Shown here one piece after another: positions 46,423 to 54,722 of a stretch of 64,000 nt of DNA (the stretch's first letter is position 1; every line of letters begins with the position of its first letter). Source of the stretch: Streptantibioticus parmotrematis (lineage in GTDB: Bacteria; Actinomycetota; Actinomycetes; Streptomycetales; Streptomycetaceae); NCBI RefSeq assembly GCF_019890615.1, contig NZ_JAINVZ010000004.1, positions 62,001 to 126,000 of the forward strand, in the 5' to 3' direction. The notes below the pieces were generated by a model that did no database searches, was not told the DNA's origin, and saw only the letters and a program-made list of their open reading frames with translations. The translations under genes were made by a program, and so were the position numbers.

Positions 46423-46951
46423 ATGCAGGCTGACGGGGCGTACGCCGTTCTCGACGAGCTGATGTCTCTCGCCCGGGACGACAGGAATGAGGTCTCCGCA
46501 GCGAAGGCCTGGTTCACCCGTGCGCGGGAGGAGTTGGCGAAGGCCCAATCGGCGTATGACTCGGCGAGCGCGCGCCGAAGTCTCGCAGCGGGTCGCCCAG
46601 GGGGCAGCAGAGCTGCTGTCGACCGACGCTGACAGCACCAGCGACCCCGCCACGGGCAAGGGCGGCGGGAACGCCGCTTCGTTGGGCAGGGGCAAGGACT
46701 CGGATCCGGGCCGGACGCGACCGACGCTCGCGGACGAGATCCACGCCTTCGTGCGCGCCCAAGGGCGCCCCGTGCGCCGGGTGGAGATCGCGGAGCACCT
46801 GCACCGCTCTCGCCCGGACCTCAAGCCCACTGGGCTCGGCCCCGAACTCACCCAGCGGGTGCGGGCGGGCACGCTGGTACGAGCGGGTCTGGGCCTCTAC
46901 ACCCTGCCGACGCGCGCCGACGAAGGAGGTGACGGGCAGCAAGCGCTTTAG
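46423..46951 (+). pseudogene. Frameshifted coiled-coil / winged-helix gene
   Basis: The first frame starts MQADGAYAVLDELMSLARDD after GAGAGGAGGTTCTCTC and forms a coiled coil up to AQSAYDSASAR. The next frame then continues the same protein style from RAEVSQRVAQGAAELL to a winged helix (LADEIHAFVRAQGRPVRRVE, then ELTQRVRAGTLVRAGLGLYT), stopping at 46949-46951. The shift falls near 46565 in a GCGCGCGC run, one extra base being enough. Either a true mutation or a sequencing error. Its architecture matches the gene at 44556. Confidence 0.6.
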
Positions 46952-47236
46952 AAAACCGCCAACCATACGCACGTGCCGCCGAGGCTGAAGACCCGTCGGC
47001 GGCACGTAGATGCGCACCCATCCGGGCACACGCATCGCCGTGATTCTAGACGTCTTGTGTCGCGCGTGCGAGAGCCCCCGTGAATTCAGGCCCCCTACGA
47101 CTTGGGGGCGGGAAATGAGGCAACATGCGCTGTTCCCCATCCGATTCCTCCGGCTTTCCCAGCTCGGCGGGCGCCACATTCAGCTCGGCCGGCGCCGGAT
47201 TCAGCGGGGGGGGCCGACAGGAGCGCAGGAACACAT

Positions 47237-47934
47237 TTGTCGCTGGACAGGGCACTGCCCAGCGGTCGCTGCAACCCTGCTCAGCAGATCAAGGTCGTCA
47301 TCGCCCTTACCGAGCTGCTTGAGGACGGTGGTGCGCGCGTCGACCGCGCGCTGTTGGCCGAGCGGGTCGGCAGGAGTTTCGCGACGGTCGGCGACTGTAT
47401 GACGTTCCTGACGAACCTCGGCCTGGTGAAGACGGAGCGGGGCCGCTACGGGATCACCGAGGACGGACGTCGCTTCGCCCGGCTGTGGCCGCGGGACACC
47501 TCACAGGCGCGCTTGGTCCTGCGGCCCCTGGCCGCGGCGCACTGGTCGGCTGCCGCAGCCGCGCACCACCTGGCCGACGGGCCCATGCCCCAGGAGCAGC
47601 TGGGCGCGTTGTTGCGGTCTGGTCTGCCCGGCGTCCCGTTGCGGGGGTCTACCTCGTGGAGTGGCTGGTGATCGGCCTGGTCCTACAGCGTGACGAGCGG
47701 CTCTACGTCCACCTGGTGTCCGGATCGCCTGCCACACCGGAGACTGCCACGTCCCACACTCCGCCACCGCAGCAATCGCCCCCCCCCCCCGCAGGGAGCG
47801 GCGACAACGGCTCCCAGACACTCCTGCTGGGGCTGACTCGCCAGCAGATCCAGGCTCTGCCGGACTCACGCTACGCGGCCTTCCTCAACGGCGTTCTGCA
47901 GTCCCTGCAGGGGGCCCTGGCACCCACACAGTGA
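47237..47934 (+). pseudogene. Frameshifted winged-helix protein gene
   Basis: From TTG 47237 the frame reads LSLDRALPSGRCNPAQQIKV and on through a winged-helix-like segment (RVGRSFATVGDCMTFLTNLG, then VKTERGRYGITEDGRRFARL) to about 47635. Another frame then resumes with GVYLVEWLVIGLVLQRDERL and ends QSLQGALAPTQ at 47934. The switch lies at a G-rich stretch (TTGCGGGGGTC). A run of C at 47786-47796 is a second slippage-prone site. It is probably a broken DNA-binding protein, or an assembly error. Confidence 0.5.
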
Positions 47935-48044
47935 GGACCGCGCCGTAGTAAGGGGTGTCGGCTTGCCCGCCGGCACCCCGCCGGAGGCGGCTTACCCGTG
48001 GACGGCTCTTGAGTACGGTGCGCGCGGGCCGGGGCCCGCGGCTC

Positions 48045-48065
48045 TGCCATGTTACCGGCGGTAGC
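48045..48065. promoter_or_regulatory. 21-bp motif TGCCATGTTACCGGCGGTAGC, copy 2
   Basis: Exact repeat of 2156-2176, 46 kb away. Here it lies between the 3' ends of the broken gene and the DUF6126-type gene rather than upstream of a supported start. Shared origin or a common regulator site are both possible. Confidence 0.35.
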
Positions 48066-48143
48066 TTCGTGGCTCTGCGGCGCCGGGGGCGGGCTCGTTT
48101 CGTCCCGGGGCGGGCTCACATGGGGTGGCGCCTCGAGGCGGGC

Positions 48144-48275
48144 TCACATGTGCTGGCCGCCGGCCCAGAACAGCAGCCAGATGAATCCGGCGAACAGGTG
48201 GGTGGCGAAGACGTAGACGAGAACCCGCAGCGCGACCCCGCGAGCCTGGCGCTTCTCCTCCTCCGAGCCCGACAT
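48144..48275 (-). CDS. Small membrane protein, DUF6126-like
   Basis: 43 residues, MSGSEEEKRQARGVALRVLV followed by one membrane helix (VYVFATHLFAGFIWLLFWAG). The acidic/basic head, the RxLVYxxATHLFAGF pattern and the size match the DUF6126 family found in streptomycetes. Start 48275 follows GGAGGGGCGTCGTC. It is divergent from the ArsR gene across a perfect palindrome, so it is probably controlled by that regulator. Function unknown. Confidence 0.7.
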   Translation of the reverse strand: MSGSEEEKRQARGVALRVLVYVFATHLFAGFIWLLFWAGGQHM

Positions 48276-48337
48276 GACGACGCCCCTCCCGAGGTCCACC
48301 CGCGACACCGGCCGGATCCGGCGGCCACCGATCAATG

Positions 48338-48357
48338 AGTTGAAGAATTCTTCAACT
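48338..48357. promoter_or_regulatory. Perfect 20-bp palindrome, likely ArsR-family operator
   Basis: AGTTGAAGAATTCTTCAACT is fully self-complementary and AT-rich against the background. It lies between the divergent DUF6126-like and ArsR genes, 46 bases before the ArsR start. ArsR/SmtB dimers bind such dyads. Confidence 0.75.
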
Positions 48358-48408
48358 GTAGGCTAGAGCATCGATTCACCGTGGGCGCGCGAGGAGAGCG
48401 GAGTGACG

Positions 48409-48750
48409 ATGCCGGTTCCGCTATATCAGGCGAAGGCGGAGTTCTTCCGCATGCTGGGCCACCCGGTGCGCATCCGTGTGCTGGAGCTGCTCCAGGACGG
48501 CCCGAAGCCGGTGCGCGACCTGCTGGCGGAGCTGGAGATCGAGCCGTCGAGCCTCTCCCAGCAGCTGGCGGTCCTGCGCCGCTCCGGCATCGTGACGGCG
48601 ACCCGCGACGGATCGACCGTCGTCTACGCCCTGGCCGGCGGCGACGTGGCGGACCTGATGCGAGCCGCCCGCCGCATCCTGACGGAACTGCTGGCGGGCC
48701 AGAACGAGCTGCTGGCCGAGCTGCGGCAGGCGGAGCAGTCGAGCCGCTGA
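48409..48750 (+). CDS. ArsR/SmtB-family transcriptional regulator
   Basis: 113 residues from ATG 48409 (GTG 48403 is an alternative). The winged helix is clear: AEFFRMLGHPVRIRVLELLQ, recognition region EPSSLSQQLAVLRRSGIVTA, and wing RDGSTVVYALAG. No CxC metal motif is seen at the recognition helix, so a non-metal signal is possible. The palindrome just upstream suggests autoregulation and control of the divergent membrane protein. Confidence 0.88.
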   Translation: MPVPLYQAKAEFFRMLGHPVRIRVLELLQDGPKPVRDLLAELEIEPSSLSQQLAVLRRSGIVTATRDGSTVVYALAGGDVADLMRAARRILTELLAGQNELLAELRQAEQSSR

Positions 48751-49151
48751 CAGGGCGGACGGGGGCACGGCGGGCGCGGGGCACGGCGGGCGGGAGGCAC
48801 GGCGGGCGGGGGCGCGTCGCCTGTCGCGCGCATCGCCAAGTGCCCCTCCGCGCAGCCGCGTTCGCCATCCCGCACGCGGTCTTGCACCGGGCCTTGCACG
48901 TGGTCTTGCACCCGGCCTTCCACACGTGATCCCGCGCGGGCTCTCCGCTGCCCCCACGCGGGCCGGAGCCCGATCGCCCGGCCGTCTCTCCGCGGTCCCC
49001 GGATCCGACGCCTCGTCACCCCGAACGGCGCAGCCCCGATGGACAGCCCGATATCTGACCTTTTGTCTGGTAAACGGGTCGACCAACACCGGCCCGGTCA
49101 GACAGGCCCCGCGCGGGGCCGTACAGGCAGTGACAATCGAGGAGATCCTCC
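48751..49151. other. 400-base intergenic stretch with GGGCACGGCGGGCG repeats
   Basis: No gene is supported. Imperfect copies of GGGGCACGGCGGGCG follow one another at about 48765-48815. The end of the stretch holds the promoter side of the secreted protein gene. Frames here lack coding bias. Confidence 0.4.
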
Positions 49152-49676
49152 ATGCAGGTCCGCCGTATATCCGTGGCCGCCGCCGCAGCGACCGCCGCCG
49201 TGCTGTTCTCCGCGCCGCTCGCTTCCGCCGTCGAGGGCGGCGTCGTCTCCGTCACCCCCAGCTCCGCCCGTCCGGGGCAGACCGTCACCATCTCGGCGAC
49301 CGGCTGCATCACGGCCAGCGCCGACGCCATCGCCCGCGCCTACTCCGACGCCTTCCCGACCGCCACTCTCAACGCCTCCGCCGGGTCGGGCGGGAGCGTC
49401 ACCGGGACCTCGACGGTCTTCAGCGGTGCCAAGCCGGGCACGTACACCGTCAATGTGGTGTGTGACATCAAGAACGGCAGCGGCGGCGGCAAGGGCACCC
49501 TGACCGTCCTCGGCAAGGGCAACACCATGCCGCACGGCGGCGCCCGTACCGGCCTGGGCGGCAGCATCACCAGCGGCAGCGCCGGAGAGACCGCGCTCGG
49601 CGCGACCCTGGTGGCCGCCGCAGTCGTCGCGGCCGGCGCGTACGGACGGCGCCGCCGCGCTTCCGGCACGCGCTGA
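49152..49676 (+). CDS. Secreted or membrane-anchored Ig-like protein
   Basis: 174 residues. A signal peptide (MQVRRISVAAAAATAAVLFS, cleaved near ASAVEG) precedes a beta-rich segment, VSVTPSSARPGQTVTISATG, common in streptomycete surface proteins. A Gly-rich spacer leads to a C-terminal hydrophobic helix (LGATLVAAAVVAAGAYG) and an arginine-rich tail. It is therefore exported and probably held in the membrane. Start ATG follows GAGGAGATCCTCC. Function unknown; the neighbours give no clue. Confidence 0.75.
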   Translation: MQVRRISVAAAAATAAVLFSAPLASAVEGGVVSVTPSSARPGQTVTISATGCITASADAIARAYSDAFPTATLNASAGSGGSVTGTSTVFSGAKPGTYTVNVVCDIKNGSGGGKGTLTVLGKGNTMPHGGARTGLGGSITSGSAGETALGATLVAAAVVAAGAYGRRRRASGTR

Positions 49677-49772
49677 CCGTTTCGCGACGGTGTGGGCGGG
49701 CGAGCGGCAGTCACCCCCGCCCGCGCCGCGCCACCCCGGGGAGGCCGGACGCGATGGCGACCGGCTTCCCCC

Positions 49773-49842
49773 GGTCACGACGCCGCGCGGGTCACGACGC
49801 CGCACCAGTCAGGACGCGCCTTGCCGGTCAGGACGCCTTGCC
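49773..49842. repeat. Degenerate 17-18-bp tandem repeats after the flavodoxin gene
   Basis: Four units of the form GGTCAsGACGCC(G/T)..., starting at about 49773, 49790, 49808 and 49826. The last contains the stop codon and final codons of the minus-strand flavodoxin gene. It is the same arrangement as the 26-bp repeats after the DoxX-like gene. Confidence 0.6.
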
Positions 49843-50301
49843 GGCCCGGGTCAGCAGTCCCTCGGCGAAGGCGCGTGCCGCGCGCAGGTCGTCGGCGTCG
49901 GGCCGCGACTTGTTGATGCCGCCGACGAGCTTGAACGGGAGCCAGGTGTCGTACGCGCGGCAGCCGAAGGTGTCGGCGACCTGGAACCCCTTGCCCTCCA
50001 GGACGCGCACGAGCCCGCGGGTGTACGGCCGGAACCCCGGTTCGGGCAGTCCGCTGGAGGAGAAGACGAACGCCCCGCCGCGTTCGCCGCGCGGAAGCGA
50101 CTGGACGAACCGGCGCAGGCGGGGGTGGAAGTTCATCGAGAAGATCCCCGAGCCGAATCCCACGAGGTCGTAGGCGGACAGTTCCGCCACGTCCACCTGC
50201 TCGGGTTCGACGACGCGGGCGTCGAGGACCCGGCCCATGACGTCGGCGATCCGCCTGGTGTTGCCATGCGACACGGAAGTGCACACGATGAGCGTCTTCA
50301 C
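49828..50301 (-). CDS. Flavodoxin-like protein
   Basis: 157 residues. The start VKTLIVCTSVSHGNTRRIAD (GTG 50301, behind AGGAGCATCATC) is the FMN phosphate loop TxxxGNT. YDLVGFGSGIFSMNFHPRLR and FVFSSSGLPE complete the flavin-binding loops. It is probably a single-electron carrier or NAD(P)H-linked quinone reductase-like flavodoxin. Its neighbour is a methyltransferase on the same strand, with a 169-base gap. Confidence 0.87.
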   Translation of the reverse strand: MKTLIVCTSVSHGNTRRIADVMGRVLDARVVEPEQVDVAELSAYDLVGFGSGIFSMNFHPRLRRFVQSLPRGERGGAFVFSSSGLPEPGFRPYTRGLVRVLEGKGFQVADTFGCRAYDTWLPFKLVGGINKSRPDADDLRAARAFAEGLLTRAGKAS

Positions 50302-50470
50302 GATGATGCTCCTGCGGTTGTCCGGAGGGGAGTCCGTTCGGGCCCGGGTCGGGAGATCGGCCCGACACCGTGAGGACACCGCCCGACCGGCAACCGTGAC
50401 ACCCCCCGAATGTGGCGCCGGTCACACGGCGGGCCGGGGCGGAACGGGACCGTAGCCCTCCCGTCGGCCG

Positions 50471-51217
50471 TCAGGCACGGCAGCGCAGCATCACCAGTGG
50501 GGGGTTGGCGTGGGCGTCCGCCCAGAAGTCGGCGCCGAACGCGCGCGTCCCGGCGTCGGAGATCCCGATGGGGACCCAGGTCACGTCGCTGAATCCGGCC
50601 GCCCGCAGGCAGGTCTCGTAGACCTCGCGACGCGGCAGGGTGGCGGTGAACGCGATCGGCCGCGGTGCGAGCAGCGCCGTGATCCTGACGCCCGGCCCGG
50701 TCTCCGCCTGGGTGCCGGTCAGTTCGGCGCGGAAGCCGTACTTGTCCAGGCGCGGCCCGTCGAACCGGTAGTCGGGCCGCTGGTTGAACGCGAAGAACTC
50801 GGCGCCGGGCTTCAGACTCGCGTGGATGTTGCGGCACATGCGCTCGAAGGCGTCGACGGTGTCCGCGTAGCCGAACAGCTGGACCGCCGTGGCGACGTCG
50901 AACCGCCGCCCGAGAGGCGGTAGTTGGGCCACGTCGCCCACCTGGTAGTTCACACCCAGTGGCTCGCGCTCCTCCGACTCCCGTGCCACGGAGACCATTT
51001 CACCGGAGATGTCGATCCCGAGCACGTCCGCGGCGCCGCGCCACGCGAACTCCCGGCTGTAGAAGCCGGTGCCGGACGCGAGGTCGAGGACCGCCTTGCC
51101 GCGCACGTCCCCGACCATGGCCAGGAAGCCGGGCACTTCTCCGTACCGCGCCAGCGGCAGCGCCTTGAAGCCCTCGAACGCCTCACCGATCCCGTCGTAC
51201 TGCTGCCGAACACCCAT
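50471..51217 (-). CDS. SAM-dependent class I methyltransferase
   Basis: 248 residues from MGVRQQYDGIGEAFEGFKAL. Motif I is VLDLASGTGFYSREFAWRGA (near 42), motif II DVLGIDISGEMVSVARE, and the acidic loop VNYQVGDVAQLPPLG. The C-terminal half is a cap typical of small-molecule methyltransferases. It stands alone and is probably unrelated to the biosynthetic cluster 8 kb away; the substrate is unknown. Confidence 0.83.
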   Translation of the reverse strand: MGVRQQYDGIGEAFEGFKALPLARYGEVPGFLAMVGDVRGKAVLDLASGTGFYSREFAWRGAADVLGIDISGEMVSVARESEEREPLGVNYQVGDVAQLPPLGRRFDVATAVQLFGYADTVDAFERMCRNIHASLKPGAEFFAFNQRPDYRFDGPRLDKYGFRAELTGTQAETGPGVRITALLAPRPIAFTATLPRREVYETCLRAAGFSDVTWVPIGISDAGTRAFGADFWADAHANPPLVMLRCRA

Positions 51218-51370
51218 CGAGCCGTCCTTCCCCCTCCGCCCCGCTCCGGCGTGTGCGAGGAGTACACACTGAGCCTGGGAGAACCGGCCCGGGACGGAAG
51301 GCATGAAAACGTCCGCGGGCGAGGCCCGGTGCTTCATAGATCCCTACAACAGCCGGCACGGGGTTGAGAC

Positions 51371-51445
51371 CGGACAGGGAGCCCGGAGAGAGGGAACCCT
51401 GATAGGGAGCCCGGACAGGGAACTCGAACGGGGAACTCGGACGGG
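51371..51445. repeat. Imperfect short tandem repeats (GGGAGCCCGGA / GGGAACTCGGA)
   Basis: About five 13-15-bp units of the form AGGGAGCCCGGAC or GGGGAACTCGGAC run up to the start of the membrane protein gene. They occupy its likely leader region. No function can be stated. Confidence 0.5.
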
Positions 51446-51453
51446 GGGCGAGT

Positions 51454-52026
51454 ATGGAGGCGGATCGATGGCCGGCGCTTCCGCATCTGGCCGGTGTGGT
51501 CGGGGCGGGGCTGGTGATGGTGATCGCGTGGCTGCTGATCGGGCCGACCTGGGACAGTCTGGTGTCGGCAGCGGACATCGGCGGGACGCCGGGCAGCTAC
51601 ACCGCCTCACGGTGCCGGACGGTGCAACTCGGCGCGGGCGAGGGCACCGTCGACGCGCGGCAGTGCGTGGGCACCTTCCGCTCCCGCGACGGCCGGACGG
51701 TACGCACCGACGTGGCCCTGTCCGACACCCGCGCCCGGGTGGGCGTCCCGACCCGCATGGTGGACACGCACGGCCGGCTCTCCCTGCCCAGCCACGGTTC
51801 CGTCTTCTGGCAGGCGCTCAAGCTGCTGTTCGTCGGGGTGCCCGCGGCCGGGCTGCTCACCGCGCTGGCCCTCGCCGGCGAGCACGACGCGGAAGACCGC
51901 CCCGGCCGGCTGTGGTCCCTGTGGTCCCTGCTGTGCGCCGGAGCCTGCCGTGCGCTGGCCGTCGTCGCCGGCGCGGGTTTCCTCCTGGGCCTGCCGGTGG
52001 CGATAGCGATGGCGATCGCACTGTGA
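51454..52026 (+). CDS. Small membrane protein of unknown function
   Basis: 190 residues. Membrane helices at about 12-30 (GVVGAGLVMVIAWLLIG), 122-140 and 158-188. An outside loop with two Cys (SRCRTVQLGAGEGTVDARQC) may form a disulphide. ATG follows GGGGGGCGAGT. No family recognised; last gene before the tRNA. Confidence 0.6.
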   Translation: MEADRWPALPHLAGVVGAGLVMVIAWLLIGPTWDSLVSAADIGGTPGSYTASRCRTVQLGAGEGTVDARQCVGTFRSRDGRTVRTDVALSDTRARVGVPTRMVDTHGRLSLPSHGSVFWQALKLLFVGVPAAGLLTALALAGEHDAEDRPGRLWSLWSLLCAGACRALAVVAGAGFLLGLPVAIAMAIAL

Positions 52027-52257
52027 GGCAGCCCGGACCTGCCCGTCCGGCGGGGCCGCCGTCCAGTCCGAGGTCGGCGGCGAAGCCCACCACCGGGTTC
52101 CCCGGAGGCCGCCGCCGCCTTCTCCACCCCTCGCCTCGCGCAACCCCCTCCCCGATCCGCTAACCTGTCCTCGGCCGCCCATGACGGTGGCCGAGGATCA
52201 TGCCGCGTAACGAGACGATCACACCCGGTGCTGACGTCAGGAACGCGAGCAAGCCCC

Positions 52258-52330
52258 GCCTCCGTAGCTCAGGGGATAGAGCACCGCTCTCCTAAAGCGG
52301 GTGTCGCAGGTTCGAATCCTGCCGGGGGCA
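52258..52330 (+). tRNA. tRNA-Arg (CCU)
   Basis: A 73-base cloverleaf. The acceptor stem GCCTCCG pairs with CGGGGGC with one T-G pair. The D arm is GCTCAGGGGATAGAGC, the anticodon stem CCGCT/AGCGG closes the loop CTCCTAA (anticodon CCT), and the T arm is GCAGG-TTCGAAT-CCTGC. The discriminator is A; no CCA is encoded. It is the attachment site of the prophage whose integrase lies just downstream. Confidence 0.95.
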
Positions 52331-52340
52331 CGAAGAAACA
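52296..52340. other. Inferred attL at the 3' end of tRNA-Arg
   Basis: Tyrosine integrases commonly recombine at the anticodon-to-3' half of tRNA genes. The integrase gene points at this tRNA end from 100 bases away, and phage genes follow to the window edge. The matching attR would lie outside the window, so the exact core cannot be read. Confidence 0.55.
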
Positions 52341-52371
52341 CCAGGTCAGAGGCTTCTCTGATGCAACGAAG

Positions 52372-52402
52372 GCCCTCCGTGAAGATCACGGAGGGCTTTC
52401 TT
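52372..52402. terminator. Terminator between the tRNA and the integrase gene
   Basis: GCCCTCCGTG (52372-52381) and CACGGAGGGC (52387-52396) form a perfect 10-bp stem over a 5-base loop, followed by TTTCTT. It can end the tRNA transcript; on the other strand it follows the integrase stop. Confidence 0.85.
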
Positions 52403-52434
52403 ACGTCTGATGGGAACGCGCTGGGAACATGCCG

Positions 52435-54063
52435 TCAGGCGGCTGTCTCTCCCGGCTCATTGCTGGGAACCTCGGGCTCTACGGACTCGCCGTCGGGAGG
52501 CTCCGGCTCCTCATGCGACTCCCGCTGGTTCCGGGCTCGCGGCACCAGGGCGACGGGAGCTTCGGCCTCGGCCTTCTCGAACTGCGGGAGCACCGAGGTG
52601 TAGGTGTCAGCGGTCAGGGAGTAGCTGCTGTGGCCGAGGAGAGCTTGGATCTTCTTCATGTGGATGCCCGCGGCGAGGGACAGCGTGGCCGCGCAGTGCC
52701 GCAGGTCGTGGAGGCGCACCGGCGGCAGGTGCAGCTTCTTGATCAGCCGTTCGAAGACCTGGGACAGGTATTCCGGGTGGTAGGCGCGGCCGTCCTCCCA
52801 GGTGAAGACGAGCCCGGTGTCACTCCACGGCTGGGTGACGGCCGTGTTGTCCGTCTCGGGTTGGGGGTGTTCACGTTGGCGCTGCCGCCATTCCTCGTAC
52901 GCCCGGTCCCACTCCTCGCGCTCCGTCTGCTGGCGCTTGCGCCAGAGCCTGAGCAGGTCGTGGGTCTGCTCGTCCAAGGTGATGGTGCGTGCGCCGCTTT
53001 CGCTCTTGGGCGTGTCCTCCCAGACCTCGTAGGAGGCGGCGACGAGTTGTTCGCTGACGTGGACGGTGCCGATGGTGAGGTTGGTCTCGCTCCAGGGCAG
53101 GCCGGCGACTTCGCCTCGGCGCAGGCCGCGGAAGACCATGAGGTGGAACATCGGGTAGAGCCGGTGCTCGGCCACCGCGTCGAGGAACGCGCCGGTCTGT
53201 TCCGGGGTCCAGACCATGACCGGGCCGGGCTTCTCGCCGGTGACTTGCCAGCGGGCGACGCGCTCATCGGTCCACACCAGGGGCTTGGGGCGTACGTACT
53301 TGGGCAGCACGACGCTCTTCGCCCAGTTCTCGCTGATCAGCTTTTCGGTGACCGCGTCCTCGAGGGCGGCGCTGAGCGTGTCGTTCATTTTCTTCTGGGT
53401 GCCGGGACCGGTGATGTGGCGTGGCTTGGCGCGGGCTTGGCGCAGCTCGGCTCGGGCGGCGTTCCAGTTCTGGCGTAGCTCGGGCGGCCGGGGGCGGCCT
53501 TTGCAGTCGCGCCACGCCTTGTGGGCGGCGCGCTCGGCGGCCCGTGCGGCTTCGGCTGCTTCGCGGTGGTCCTGGTGGGTCTTGTTGTCCGCCCAGATCG
53601 CCTCGAACATGCCCTGGATGTGGCGGGTGCGCAGGTCGCGCATCTTCAGGTGGCCGAGGGCGGGTATGAAGACGCGCTCGATGTGGTCTTGGTAGCCCTT
53701 GCGGGTGGATCGCTTGAGGTCGACCCTCTTGGTGAACCAGCGCCGAAGGTACTCGGCGACGGTCTCCTTGGACTTGACCTGTACGCCGCCTTGGGCGAGA
53801 TCCCAGACCTCCTTGCAGGCCGCGGCAGCGTCCTTCTGGGTGCGGAAGCCGCCCTTCTTGGGGTGTTGGCGCTTGCCGCCGGGCCCCGGTGGCAGTTCGA
53901 TCGAGTAGTACCAGGAGCCGTGGTCGCGCCTTTTGAGGAGTGGGCATCGCTTCTCCAGGTAGCCGATCTTCGGTGTGCCGTCCTGGTTCAGTACCGGATC
54001 GCCCTTCTTGTCTACGAGTGGGCCCTTGCAAGCGCATCGTTTGTAGGTCTTGTCCTCGAACAC
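52435..54063 (-). CDS. int: Tyrosine-family site-specific integrase
   Basis: 542 residues. The N-terminus contains a Cys-rich arm (CACKGP) and an AP2-like arm, GSWYYSIELPPGPGGKRQHP. The core-binding domain is interrupted by a charged insert near 160-220. Catalytic residues are Arg in VFRGLRRGEVAGL, HDLRHCAATL (His-x-x-Arg-His) and the terminal LLGHSSYSLTADTYTSV with the nucleophilic Tyr. GTG start behind GGGGACGGCAC. It is convergent with the tRNA-Arg attachment site, as usual for elements that carry the integrase at one end. Confidence 0.93.
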   Translation of the reverse strand: MFEDKTYKRCACKGPLVDKKGDPVLNQDGTPKIGYLEKRCPLLKRRDHGSWYYSIELPPGPGGKRQHPKKGGFRTQKDAAAACKEVWDLAQGGVQVKSKETVAEYLRRWFTKRVDLKRSTRKGYQDHIERVFIPALGHLKMRDLRTRHIQGMFEAIWADNKTHQDHREAAEAARAAERAAHKAWRDCKGRPRPPELRQNWNAARAELRQARAKPRHITGPGTQKKMNDTLSAALEDAVTEKLISENWAKSVVLPKYVRPKPLVWTDERVARWQVTGEKPGPVMVWTPEQTGAFLDAVAEHRLYPMFHLMVFRGLRRGEVAGLPWSETNLTIGTVHVSEQLVAASYEVWEDTPKSESGARTITLDEQTHDLLRLWRKRQQTEREEWDRAYEEWRQRQREHPQPETDNTAVTQPWSDTGLVFTWEDGRAYHPEYLSQVFERLIKKLHLPPVRLHDLRHCAATLSLAAGIHMKKIQALLGHSSYSLTADTYTSVLPQFEKAEAEAPVALVPRARNQRESHEEPEPPDGESVEPEVPSNEPGETAA

Positions 54064-54346
54064 GTGCCGTCCCCTGCCCTTGTCACCCGTGATCTGGGCG
54101 CTGCCTGTCGTGCTTGGTGATCACGTTTCGCGATCTTTCTTCATCCTCCGGGGGCTGTCGGACAGCTCGCCGCGTCCTCGTGAGGGCGCTGGCGTAGGGG
54201 CGAACGTGGCGGGGCTGGGATGAGGTGGTCGGCCCGGGCTGTGGGATATGCGGGTCAGGGGGTCTTGCCTCATCCTGCCGGGGCTGGGTGTTACTGCTGC
54301 TGTAAAGTCCGTTGATAGTTGGCGCGGGGGAGATTGCGACAACGGC

Positions 54347-54607
54347 ATGACTGCTCAGGCACCTGACGGACAGGGTTCGGCTGGCGCCATGGGGTTGGAG
54401 GAGCTGCTGGCTCTTCCGGCGACTGTGAACGTGACAACGGCTGGGCGCGCGCTGGGAATCGGGCGGGACAAGGCGTACGAGCTGATCCGGTCGGGGAGCT
54501 TCCCGGTACGGGTTCTGCCCCTGGGGAGCACGATGCGTGTTCCGACGGCGGAACTGTGGCGAGTCCTTGGCGTCCGGGAAGTGGCTGGGGGCAGGGTGGC
54601 TGGGTGA
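54347..54607 (+). CDS. Excisionase-like helix-turn-helix protein
   Basis: 86 residues. NVTTAGRALGIGRDKAYELI (near 26-45) is a MerR/HTH_17-type DNA-binding helix pair, followed by GSFPVRVLPLGSTMRVPTAE. Such proteins act as recombination directionality factors or early regulators. It is divergent from the integrase gene across 283 bases. Start ATG 54347; MGLEELLAL further in is an alternative. Confidence 0.75.
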   Translation: MTAQAPDGQGSAGAMGLEELLALPATVNVTTAGRALGIGRDKAYELIRSGSFPVRVLPLGSTMRVPTAELWRVLGVREVAGGRVAG

Positions 54608-54722
54608 TGAAGCACGGGCCGTGTGTTCACAGCTGAAATGTTCACACTTTTTCCAAGATTGTGACCTATCTGAGGTAAATTAGTACGTGTCGGCAGGGGG
54701 TCGGCGATGGAGGCGAGGCGAG

